Shown in pieces: positions 1 through 9,046 of a stretch of 64,000 nucleotides of DNA. The notes under the pieces were generated by a model. That model worked only from the letters and a program-made list of their open reading frames with translations, did not search any database and had not been told where the DNA came from. Every line of letters begins with the position of its first letter. Position 1 is the stretch's first letter. Position numbers and translations under genes: made by a program. The stretch comes from Cytauxzoon felis (Eukaryota; Apicomplexa; Aconoidasida; Piroplasmida; Theileriidae): contig JAIQCW010000071.1 in assembly GCA_020283715.1 (NCBI GenBank), forward strand, positions 32,236 through 96,235, read 5' to 3'.

Positions 1-375
1 TGTAGATATCTAATGCTCAACCGTACGTCCAATCCCACTCTTCTTCCACTTCACCTCTCTTCCACTCGCCGTGGAGGCCTTCTCTATTTACCTCCCCTCG
101 GATTCCCGTAGATCATCCTCGGTATTTGTCTACCCGGAAGAACGTAAATATGTCAACCCCTAAGAACAGGAATTCTACCCCGAGGAACAAAATGTGTCCA
201 CCCTTAAGAACAAGACCTCAAGTGGAATACCCGTAGCTGATCTCAGGGAAGCGGAGGGGGAAGTAAATAGAGAAGCTGTCTGCAAGACGGGGAGAGGTGG
301 AGGCGAGTGGAAGAAGAGTTGGATTGGACCTCGGTGAAGAGCTGTCTGCAAGAAAACGATAGGTGGAAAAGATAG
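1..375. repeat. Palindromic modular repeat cluster, truncated at window edge
   Basis: Contains the inverted arms around GGTCCAATCC, the Cys/Gly-type module CCACTCGCCGTGG, a variant of the CTCGGATTCCCGTAGATC module and the TCTACCCGGAAGAACG module, then the same modules in reverse order. No gene is visible in these bases. The stretch precedes the 3' end of the small gene on the minus strand. Confidence 0.85.
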
Positions 376-446
376 TGATTGTATCTCAGGCATATGACCA
401 TAGATTGTATATGATGTAAAATGAAGTTAAGGAAATTAGATGAACA

Positions 447-846
447 TTAGGTGTTTATTTCTTTTTTCGATCGTTCTACGCTTTTATTTGTCTCTTTAGT
501 ATCGTTATTTTCGATGTTTGAAGATTTTTTTGTTGGCATTTTATCGTCTGTATTTTTTCGTTTTCTCTTTTTTGGTGTTTTGTAGTCGAATTCGTCTATG
601 ACGTTGCGATTTTTGTATTGCACAGGTTCTCTATCGTGATACTTTGAGAGATGATTATCTCTTGATATTTATATACATGAATTTATTAACATACAATATT
701 ACATACCTATTTACATTATTATTATTATTTCTATTGATGATAGTATGAGGATTATCCCATTTTCTATGTCTAATTAGATCTTTGGATAAGAAATCTTGTT
801 CTGATTTCGGTAGTTCAGGATCTGTAACGGGTACGAATTTTGGCAT
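447..846 (-). CDS. Small basic protein of unknown function, 2 exons
   Basis: Two exons, 707-846 and 447-660 (reverse strand), joined across a 46-bp GTATGT...AG intron. Phase closes exactly and gives about 117 residues. The protein starts MPKFVPVTDPELPKSEQDF, has a short Asn run next to the exon junction, and ends in a Lys/Arg-rich tail with KKRKRK, which looks like a nuclear or nucleolar localisation signal. I do not recognise the family. It is divergent from the next gene, with about 107 bp between start codons, so the two may share a promoter. Expression as a nuclear RNA-associated protein would be a guess only. Confidence 0.6.
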
Positions 847-953
847 TTTTTAATATTCTGATTGAATATATCGTGCATAATATTAAAATGGAGTATGTAT
901 ATATAGTATTGATGAATTAATGAATAAATATTAAAGAAATGTATGGATAATTA

Positions 954-3275
954 ATGGATGAATTGAATAATACTAAATTATTTAAGGTTTTATATGGTCC
1001 ATTGAATCGTGTTTGTTATGTGTCATTACATACTAAACCAAACAAGTCATTTGTACTATATGATGAATTATATAATCAGATTAGACGTATAGATCTTAAT
1101 AATATAAAATGTTTTCAACGAAGGACTGTACAAGCTGATGAACATAAAAAGACAAAATATGTATGTATTATAGTACTAGTATTGTATATACATTTACACA
1201 TTTATAAAATATCTTTAGATTCTGGAATTATTTTGGTCAAATGAATCAGGAACTGCTTTATCATTTTCATTTTTAACATTTGATGAATGTGATTCATTGT
1301 GTAAATCCATTGAATTAACATTTGGTGTTCAAGTCTATAATTATGGCACATTAAATTTGGCATTCCGTAATAATTTGTTCAAGGATAATGAATTGGAGAA
1401 TAAGAATAGGATAAAAACTGATAATCCAAATAGAGAATATGAATTGTATAAAGATTTTAATACTCGTGATGAATTTTATAACACTGTATGTTTGATAATT
1501 AATTAGGATAAAATTTATTTATGGACTTATAGAGTATATAAATAGGATGTCTATATGCTAATAATAGATGTTCTATCATATTTTTATAGCGTTATGTTTC
1601 ATTTTTAAACTCAAGTGTCTCTAATCTATAAATTTCTTTTAGAATGACGCAGAATCGTCTATTAATTACCCAGATGCTGAATACTCAACTAAATATCCAA
1701 TAATTATAGAGGGAACATTGGAAGAGGGTACATATTTATCATATCGTAGTATAAAAAGTATAAATTCACCATCATTTACTGTATATAAGACTGAATGGTA
1801 TTTATCATGCAGTAAATGGACCCAAGACCAATTTAGAACAATATTTACCTCCAAAGATGATACATTTTACCTTAAAGAATTTATGGTACCGTATTTCTTC
1901 TATCAAAATAAATTTATCTTTTACTATTAGATTGGTCATTACGTTATGTTAAAAGTCTATAAAGCTATCAAGACACATAATAATAGACACTACATTTATA
2001 CAACAGCCATTAAAGGACCAGTTATACCCGGCAATTTTTTAGCACGAGATATGCTACTAAACTCCGTAAAAGTTTGTCTACAACCAATAACTATCTTATA
2101 CATAGGATCTCGTTACACATAATGCACAAATCACACGCGAAGATCTAAAGAAATTACAAACTGATACATCACATCCACCCGAGGTCCAATCCACGACTCT
2201 ACCTAAGGTTAATCCTGCTGTCAGCACTCCACCTGAGGATACAACCACCGTTGGTCTTGCAGACAGCTCTCCACCTGAGGTCCAATCAACCTTGTCTTCC
2301 ACTCGGCGTGGAGCCTCTTCCAATTCACTCCCTGTAAACGGTAATGCCACTCCCGGAGATCGTGGCGATGATCAACCCCTAAGAACAGGAAATCTACCCG
2401 AAGGAACAGAGAATAACAACCCGGAAGAACAAAGTTCAATTGTAGTAGATCTAACCTCAAGTGGAAGTGGACTACCCGTAGCTGATCTCGGGGAAGCGGA
2501 GGGGGAAGTAAATAAGGAAGCTGACGGCAGGACGACCTCAGGTGGAACGGCGAGTAGAAGAGGCGAGGATAGTGATGTAACCTCAAGTGGACTACCCGCA
2601 GCTGATCTCAGGGAAGCGGAGGGAGAGGTAAATAAGGAAGCTGTCTGCAGGACAACCTCAGGTGGAAAGGAGAATAATACTGGACCTCAGGTGAAACTTA
2701 ACAATGACATTAATGATAGACTTGTTGATAGTGTTAAAAATAAACAAGGTGTTAAAAGTTCCTCACCTGTACAGAAAATGGACAATTTTCAATCGGTTGA
2801 CGTTATAGTTACATTTAAGGTATGATTTAGGTTATAATATACACATGGATTGTATAGGAGTTGTTAATTGCTGATATACATTTAGTATGGTCACGTATTC
2901 AAGTTAAAAAGAAAGATGATCAATTTGATGATAAAGAACCCATTATATCTGATCAATTAGATAATCGTCTATTCTTAAAAATCAAAAGGTAAGAACAAGT
3001 TGATTTTTTATATAATACTTTCATTTAGTAGTTCAACTGATGAATTCTATTATATCACATTATATCTACAATCAACATTCCAAAGAAATGTAATTTATCA
3101 TTCAATAATTTTTAATAAACATAGAAGACATTATTTTGTATGTTTAAAATTTCCAACCCTTAATAATCTATAGTCTATGGACCGTTGTGAACGTGATTTA
3201 CAACAAGGATACTATAATGGTATCAAATCAGCTTATGTTAAAATATGTAAAACAGCATTTCAAAATAATACTTAA
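954..3275 (+). CDS. Unknown 635-aa protein with repeat-encoded insert; possible lipid-binding domains
   Basis: Eight exons fit: 954-1160, 1219-1485, 1643-1885, 1931-2065, 2106-2819, 2858-2988, 3029-3137 and 3174-3275. Their lengths sum to a multiple of three. The first ~150 residues look like a PH/GRAM-type beta fold. Exons 3-4 (with GTYLSYRS and GHYVMLKVYKAIK, then VIPGNF) faintly recall the VASt domain of sterol-transfer proteins; this is an inference with low confidence. Exon 5 carries about 178 residues encoded by the dispersed palindromic repeat (bases 2166-2700), including two copies of the ADLREAEGEVNKEA-type peptide, in frame with the rest. The C-terminal exons resume non-repeat sequence. 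It is followed 29 bp later by prefoldin subunit 2 on the same strand. Confidence 0.6.
2164..2700. repeat. Palindromic modular repeat inside coding exon
   Basis: Three arm units, the SSTRRGA module, the CGTTTACGG variant of module D, the ACCCGGAAGAAC module and two copies of the GATCTCAGGGAAGCGGAGG module. All of it is open in the frame of the host exon 5, adding about 178 residues to the protein. Confidence 0.85.
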
Positions 3276-3304
3276 TTAATTATATACATTTAAATTTATT
3301 TATA

Positions 3305-4081
3305 ATGTCAGAAATAGAAACTAAACATGCTACTCTTAAACGTCTTGAAAAAGAACGATTAAATATGTTAGGTCAATTAGAAAATCTATCACAAGATGCA
3401 GCAGAACATAGGTATATTTATTCTATATACATTAATTTATTATTAAATTTCAGACTAGTATTACAGACACTATCAAAAATTCCAGATGATAGAAGATGTT
3501 ATCGCATTGTCGGAGGCGTAGCCGTTGAACGAACAGTATCCGAAGTAAAACCAGCATTAGAAACACATGCAACAAATGTAAATTTATAATTAATTATTAT
3601 TAAAAATCATAATCAATACCTTCACCTCTTCCACTCGCTGTTCCACCTGAGGTTACAACCTTGTCTTCCTCTTGCAGAGAGCCTCTTCTATTTAGTTCCC
3701 CTCCGCTTCCCCGAGATCAGCTGCGGGTAGTCCACACGAGGTCTGTTCCTCTGAGTAGAATTCCTGTTCTTAGGGGTTGACATTTACATTCTTCCGGGTA
3801 GACAAATACCGAGGATGATCCACGGGAATCCGAGGGGGAAATAAATAGAAGAAGCCACCACGGCGAGTGGAAAAGATGGACCTCAAGTGGAAGCTGTCCG
3901 CAAGACGAAGACAAGGTTGTAACCTCAGGTGGAACAGCGAGTGGAAGAGGTGAAAGTATTGATTATGTTTAAATTTCTAATTTCATTATAGATTGATGAA
4001 TTGAAGAAAAAATTGAATGAGCAGTTAAATATATTAACGGATGAGATCGCAAAGTTAAAATCAACGATTAAGGATGAATGA
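3305..4081 (+). CDS. PFDN2: Prefoldin subunit 2
   Basis: A beta-type prefoldin subunit, part of the cytosolic hexameric chaperone that hands actin and tubulin to CCT. Three exons, 3305-3411, 3454-3577 and 3992-4081, give 106 residues, the usual size. The N-terminal coiled coil runs through LKRLEKERLNMLGQLENLSQ. The family signature follows as DDRRCYRIVGGVAVERTVSEV, and the C-terminal coiled coil is IDELKKKLNEQLNILTDEI. The second intron (3578-3991) is swollen to 414 bp by a palindromic repeat cluster. If that intron were read through, the protein would stop at once after NVNL, losing the second coiled coil, so correct splicing is needed. Confidence 0.9.
3602..3972. repeat. Long inverted repeat in prefoldin intron 2
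   Basis: The left arm (about 3605-3672) and the right arm (about 3905-3968) are near-perfect reverse complements over some 55-60 bp, through CCTCTTCCACTCGCTGTTCC and CACCTGAGGTTACAACC. The pairing continues outward into AT-rich flanks (AATCAATAC against GTATTGATT). Inside lie the module C variant and CCGGGTAGACAAATACCGAG. The RNA would fold into a long hairpin that brings the splice sites together. Confidence 0.85.
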
Positions 4082-4089
4082 TTTTATTT

Positions 4090-6273
4090 TTATATCTTCA
4101 GTAATGTAAGGGTAGCGTGATGGAATTTACGTTCTTCCAACATATCCCTCCTACAATCATTTCCATTGCAATGAAGTCTCTCAGTTAATTTCTTAATCGA
4201 ATTATTCATACATGTTTTACTCTTCTCATCATGAGTAGAATTATGAGTATCTTTACAGAAACAACAACATTCTCCTGCTTTACCACCTGTACAAGCTTCA
4301 CATTCGCATTCACATGTAGTAGGAGCAGCACAACCAGTGGTATCTGCGTTGCCACTGATATATTGACCACATGCTGAATCAATGTCTCCATTACAATCAG
4401 TAGTAGTAGTTTCAGCCGAAGGAGTACCATTACAAACTTCACATCCGTTACTAGGACTGACTGTCCCCCCTCCACCAGAAGCAATATTCCCATCACAACT
4501 AGACTCTCCATTTAAACCAGGTACACTCTTAAGACCATTCTTCTTCTGCTGATTAACTTTCTTCAACTGCTCCTCAATTTCAGTCTCATTCTTTTTATCA
4601 GCCTCTGTTAACTCTGTCTTAATAGCTACAGATCTACAATCATCAACCTTAACAAGAGGAGATATCATGGATATTACATCAGATAGTATACCATCACAAT
4701 CATCTGTATCCTCCATTGCTTCTAGTAATAATGTCACTACATCATCCAATTTACTGCTGTATTTATGACACGGACATCTACTTAACCCTGTGTATTTAGA
4801 TTCAGTAACAGTACTGAATAACCATAATACTGTTTCAACTGCAATACTAGCTATACTTCTAAATAATGATGGTTCTACATACACATTATATCCACATCCA
4901 CAACTACTCTCCTCAACCATATAACCCGATTTGATATAATCATTAAAATACTTCGTTAATAAATACATGGATCGAGTTAGGGATAATGATGGTATAACTT
5001 TATATAAATCTTCATCACATTCTCCCCTCATATAACCAATAATCTTACAATACCTATCATGTAACGACACAGTTGCTTTAAATAATTTATAGAATATGGA
5101 ACATAGACATTTACTATCCTTAGAACAATTATTATTAGTAGACTGTCCAGCACTTCCACACGTACATGATTTAATTGCATCACAAGTTGATAGATTCTCT
5201 ATAATACATTCAAGGAAGTTGTGTAATAGGATTAATTCCTCAACCATACGTTTGTATAGCAATAGACATAAGATTCTCAGACTGAATTCTTTTATAAATG
5301 GTTCCATCTCTTCATATGGTTTTGTATCTATCACTTGTGCATTAACCTTATCAATTAATTCCTTTGCCTCCTTTATACAATTCTCCATTGACTCCTCAAC
5401 AAAGTTCTCTATCTTAGTTTTGTTTTCATTACTTGCACATGGACACGTATTAGTTCCATTTGATGTTGTAATCTTGCCAGCTAGATTCTTAAGTACTTCA
5501 CATGCTGCACTATTCAAACTTGTCTTCAATTGTTCAAGTTTACAATTTGTTGATTCAGTACTTTGTACAGTTGATTGAGGAGTAGGAGTAGCTGTAGGAG
5601 TTGGAGGAGTACATGAAGTGTTTTCAACTGATTGTGTAGTAGGACATGTAGCCTGAGAAGTACCACATGAAGTTTGAGCATCTGTTGAAGTCTCGGTACA
5701 TGCATCTGTACCTTCCTTCTTCTCCTTCTTTTCATCCTTCTTCGGACAACATGATATTAATTTATCATTAGAGATACATTGACAACATTTACAGAGTTTA
5801 ATATCCTTATTACATTGACAATTACAATTAGTACAACTGGTACAACATCCACCCTCAGTTCCAGTTCCACAACTCTTGCAACAACATCTTTCCAACGTGG
5901 TAGTGGAAGCAGTAGGAGCAGAAGCATCTTGACATTCGCATTTATCGCATGTATTGTCGCATAAACAACAGCAATAACATTTATTATCTGTAACCTGTGT
6001 ACAATCACATTTACCTGTGCATTGACCATTTGTATGCTTACAACAACAGTCGCATAATTTTATTGTTGTAGTAGCACCATTCTCAGTAGTTACACCATTG
6101 ATACAACAACACTCAGTTTTATCTTTGCAGCAACATTGACCATCGGTACAACATTGTCCATTGGCTGCGGTAGTACAAGAACATGTTCCACCATTTTTGC
6201 AACAACAATTGATATAATCCGAAAGCATTGATAATAATAGAGTTTTATAATCTGATTCAATGATGATAATCAT
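4090..6273 (-). CDS. Cys-rich VESA-like putative variant antigen, single exon
   Basis: An uninterrupted 727-residue reading frame. Residues 1-185 are extremely Cys-rich with many CCC/CC runs (NCCCKNGG, GQCCCKD, CDCCCKH), followed by a Thr/Pro/Gln-rich linker with TPPTPTATPTPQS. A helical central part of about 300 residues has widely spaced cysteines. A second Cys-rich part follows (CECECEACTGGKAGECCC). Cys-rich proteins with CCC runs and helical cores are typical of VESA1-type antigens of Babesia; the assignment rests on this pattern only. I see no signal peptide and no clear C-terminal membrane anchor, so either an exon is missing or this is a divergent member. No introns and no palindromic inserts are present, unlike the neighbouring housekeeping genes. 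Confidence 0.55.
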   Translation of the reverse strand: MIIIIESDYKTLLLSMLSDYINCCCKNGGTCSCTTAANGQCCTDGQCCCKDKTECCCINGVTTENGATTTIKLCDCCCKHTNGQCTGKCDCTQVTDNKCYCCCLCDNTCDKCECQDASAPTASTTTLERCCCKSCGTGTEGGCCTSCTNCNCQCNKDIKLCKCCQCISNDKLISCCPKKDEKKEKKEGTDACTETSTDAQTSCGTSQATCPTTQSVENTSCTPPTPTATPTPQSTVQSTESTNCKLEQLKTSLNSAACEVLKNLAGKITTSNGTNTCPCASNENKTKIENFVEESMENCIKEAKELIDKVNAQVIDTKPYEEMEPFIKEFSLRILCLLLYKRMVEELILLHNFLECIIENLSTCDAIKSCTCGSAGQSTNNNCSKDSKCLCSIFYKLFKATVSLHDRYCKIIGYMRGECDEDLYKVIPSLSLTRSMYLLTKYFNDYIKSGYMVEESSCGCGYNVYVEPSLFRSIASIAVETVLWLFSTVTESKYTGLSRCPCHKYSSKLDDVVTLLLEAMEDTDDCDGILSDVISMISPLVKVDDCRSVAIKTELTEADKKNETEIEEQLKKVNQQKKNGLKSVPGLNGESSCDGNIASGGGGTVSPSNGCEVCNGTPSAETTTTDCNGDIDSACGQYISGNADTTGCAAPTTCECECEACTGGKAGECCCFCKDTHNSTHDEKSKTCMNNSIKKLTERLHCNGNDCRRDMLEERKFHHATLTLLKI

Positions 6274-7396
6274 TTACAATCTTCGTATAATATTATAATA
6301 ATTTTATTAAAGTATATATATAGTTAGTATTCTTATAAGTATAATATAGTTACTGTAGTAGTATCAATTAATGTTAGTAGTTATATAGTATAGATATAGA
6401 GATATCTTCAATTGACATTAATAAATTATGGGAAATAGTGTTTATTATCCCTATAACCCAAGGTTAATAGTGTTTTTTAAATTCATATTGTATGTATAGT
6501 TACTAAGAAATATGGTGGTAAAAGTCATTAACCTGATAATGGTGTTGGTTATACACACTAGTTTACCATGTACTATAAGCACTGTAATCGACAAATGGTA
6601 ATCAGTGGGAAACAGAAGAAGCCTCCATGGCTAATGGTGAAGATAATGAAAGGACCTCAGGTGGAAATGAATGTAGAGGTTGTAATCCAAGTGATGATAC
6701 GGAAGCAAAAATGTAGTACTGATTGAGGGATATGGCTGTCACATATGAAGATTATGAATATAAAGTAAATCGATATAAATCTAGGATTCGTATGTACGTA
6801 GGTATTTAATACTTGTAAAAAGTCCATAATAATCCTCATACTTCCATATGTGTTGGAAATTTTTATCATTCTAGAGATTATGTTACTGGAAGACTGGTTC
6901 ATGATGAGATCAATATTTACATACTTATATCATTAAATCCTCTACCATATACACATATTCTCAATTATTTACATCAGGTAGATTGTCTATAAGTGATTAA
7001 TTTAACTGAGGAATCAAATGGCTTTCATCTAATTGGGGTATTTCTAGTATGGAGGAATCACTAAGGCCACATCTGGGATACAGGGTGGAAGGACGATAAT
7101 AACTAAATGTAAAGTAATATCAATATCCAATATGAATTTGTAGTATATTAAGGTTAATTCTACTCAACACATCATGATACATCATCCCTAATTTTATAGA
7201 ATGTGTAAAAATGACACAAGGGATGATGTAGAAATGTAGGATTGTAAATGCACATTTGAGCAAGAATGTAGCATAATCGCAAAAATATCGCAATGTTTAC
7301 TGTACTATAGTCTCATTTATCGCAACGTTTGTTTTATGTAATTTTAAATAGGCTTTAAATACTTGAAGATTTCATTGATATACACATACTAGAAAA
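6274..7396. other. Intergenic AT-rich region between antigen-like gene and Tpr-like gene
   Basis: No convincing gene. Bases 6269-6480 share sequence with 45463-45760, 46365-46400 and 30692-30900 (see findings), so this is probably the 5' flank of an antigen-type gene. Bases 6600-6670 hold a degraded repeat scrap (CTCCATGGCTAATGG, GGACCTCAGGTGGA). The rest (6900-7396) shows only short, non-conserved frames. Confidence 0.5.
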
Positions 7397-8758
7397 ATGA
7401 CTGCTTCATTTGATAACAGCATAGGCAACGAATGCTCGAGGGATACCTCGATGTTTTTAATGGGATTTACTATGTTGGTGCAATTGAGATTAGCATTGGC
7501 ATGTGCTAAATATGCCCTTGGTAGATACCATCTTCCCGTTAGTAAACTTGGAGTTTTCATTAAACTATTCCATAATCCTATTGAATTAGGAGGACTTGCT
7601 GGATTTGCTGTATCTAATACAATTGCAGCAATTGTAGATGAAAAGAGGGACAAGGCTATATTATCAACTATCACAAATTGGTTGATGGTTGTGTTTGCAA
7701 TATCCAGCTTTTATGTCTTTACGTATGGTGGAGATTTAGGTGATGTTGACCTTTACTTACTGACAATTATAGGACATTATTTTATGGTTGGTATCAATGT
7801 CACATTTTCCAACGGTGTAGAGTCGGACGGTGTCACATATTTCAATGCTGGTGTACCACTATCATCTGTTTTTGTGGCTATTTACCATAAAGTATTTTTA
7901 TATTTTGCAGATAAGTGTCTCCTACAGGATGCTGATTACTGGATTGTTTATGGACAATGTGTTGCAAATATGTTTTTCATGTGTGTCACAGCCACCTGTT
8001 GGACTATGTACTGCACTTTCAACCATTTTACTGGTAGTGGAAGTACAACTAGTAAAAATGAAACTGAATTGTCGGAAGCATTAGGTCATGGAATGACGTG
8101 GTCTCCATTTATGCTTACTGTCTTCTCTTTAGGAGCTTTTTACTGCGTATATCCTGGTATAACACCATTTTTACTTGTTGATCCTAATACTGCCTACAAT
8201 ATTGAGATAATTAATTTGATTGTACATGCTATGCCAGCTTTGATCATCTGCATACTGGATGCCAAATGTTTAGGACCAGGAGATAAATGGGATAATAATA
8301 AAGCATGGTGGAATCTTTCATGGGTCATTGAAGCCTATGCACTCTTTTGTGTCTACACCTGTTATACAATCCTCCATTACCCAGACTCATTCTTAGGCAA
8401 ATTGATAATTGGTAACTCAGCATTGGTTGGATTCATGACTGTATCATTTGTGACTGTACAAGAAGGTCTTAAAGCTGTGGGATTATCAGCAGTAGGCAAA
8501 CAGAAGAATGAAAAGAAAGACGTAGATAATTTGTCGACTGTAACACTCGCTATATCCCTCGCCATCCTCAATTTCACAAATTTCTTGGGAGATGGATATC
8601 TACAGACATACAGGAAAGTAGACAAGGAAAATTGGCCAACTGAAGGATACACGAGATATAGAGGCTTTAAATTCTGGCTTAATGCAGCGTTTAAATTAGC
8701 TAAAAAGAATTTATTAAATGCTTTTAATGTAGATGTTCGAGGAAGAACGCTCATGTGA
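7397..8758 (+). CDS. Polytopic membrane protein, Tpr-related family (Theileria)
   Basis: A single-exon gene for a 453-residue protein with about ten or eleven hydrophobic segments, for example GGLAGFAVSNTIAAIV (about residue 55), WLMVVFAISSFYVFTYG (90), YLLTIIGHYFMVGINV (118), VANMFFMCVTATCWTMYC (185), MLTVFSLGAFYCVYP (235) and VIEAYALFCVYTCYTIL (306). The layout, the N-terminal ALACAKYALG segment and the C-terminal KKNLLNAFNVDVRG are what I would expect of Tpr-related proteins, a multigene membrane family expanded in Theileria whose role is unproven. The better-balanced base composition of the gene and the absence of introns set it apart from its neighbours. A nucleoside- or solute-transporter-like fold is an alternative. 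Confidence 0.5.
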   Translation: MTASFDNSIGNECSRDTSMFLMGFTMLVQLRLALACAKYALGRYHLPVSKLGVFIKLFHNPIELGGLAGFAVSNTIAAIVDEKRDKAILSTITNWLMVVFAISSFYVFTYGGDLGDVDLYLLTIIGHYFMVGINVTFSNGVESDGVTYFNAGVPLSSVFVAIYHKVFLYFADKCLLQDADYWIVYGQCVANMFFMCVTATCWTMYCTFNHFTGSGSTTSKNETELSEALGHGMTWSPFMLTVFSLGAFYCVYPGITPFLLVDPNTAYNIEIINLIVHAMPALIICILDAKCLGPGDKWDNNKAWWNLSWVIEAYALFCVYTCYTILHYPDSFLGKLIIGNSALVGFMTVSFVTVQEGLKAVGLSAVGKQKNEKKDVDNLSTVTLAISLAILNFTNFLGDGYLQTYRKVDKENWPTEGYTRYRGFKFWLNAAFKLAKKNLLNAFNVDVRGRTLM

Positions 8759-8905
8759 AGGAGATGTATACACGATAATGCTCCTGAAATGTTGATAAAA
8801 TGTAGTTTTAAATTTTAAATATCATTTTAATGTAGTATTGTAATATGCCTTGAGGCATTATAATTTTAATTTAATTTAAAATATTCATTACATATTATTT
8901 ACAAT

Positions 8906-9015
8906 ATACCCGTAAGCGATCTCCGGGAGTGGTTCTGCTCTTTAGAGATGACTAAATAGAAGAGCTCCATGCAATGGAAAAGATGTAACCTCAGGTGGAA
9001 AGCTATCTACCGGAC
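8906..9015. repeat. Short repeat unit between Tpr-like gene and LysRS 3' end
   Basis: Holds GATCTCCGGGAGTGG, the TTTAGAGATGACTAAATAG variant of module D and CCTCAGGTGGAAAG. It lies downstream of both convergent genes. Confidence 0.7.
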
Positions 9016-9046
9016 TTTGGTTTTAATGAAAGAGATTAGTTTAGAG

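Noticed and set aside
2096..2586. Reverse-strand reading frames over the 2164-2700 repeat
   Set aside because: The repeat modules are open in several frames on both strands; these are shadows of the forward exon.
5096..5578. 160-codon forward frame inside the Cys-rich gene
   Set aside because: It is a mirror of the reverse-strand gene and has no features of its own.
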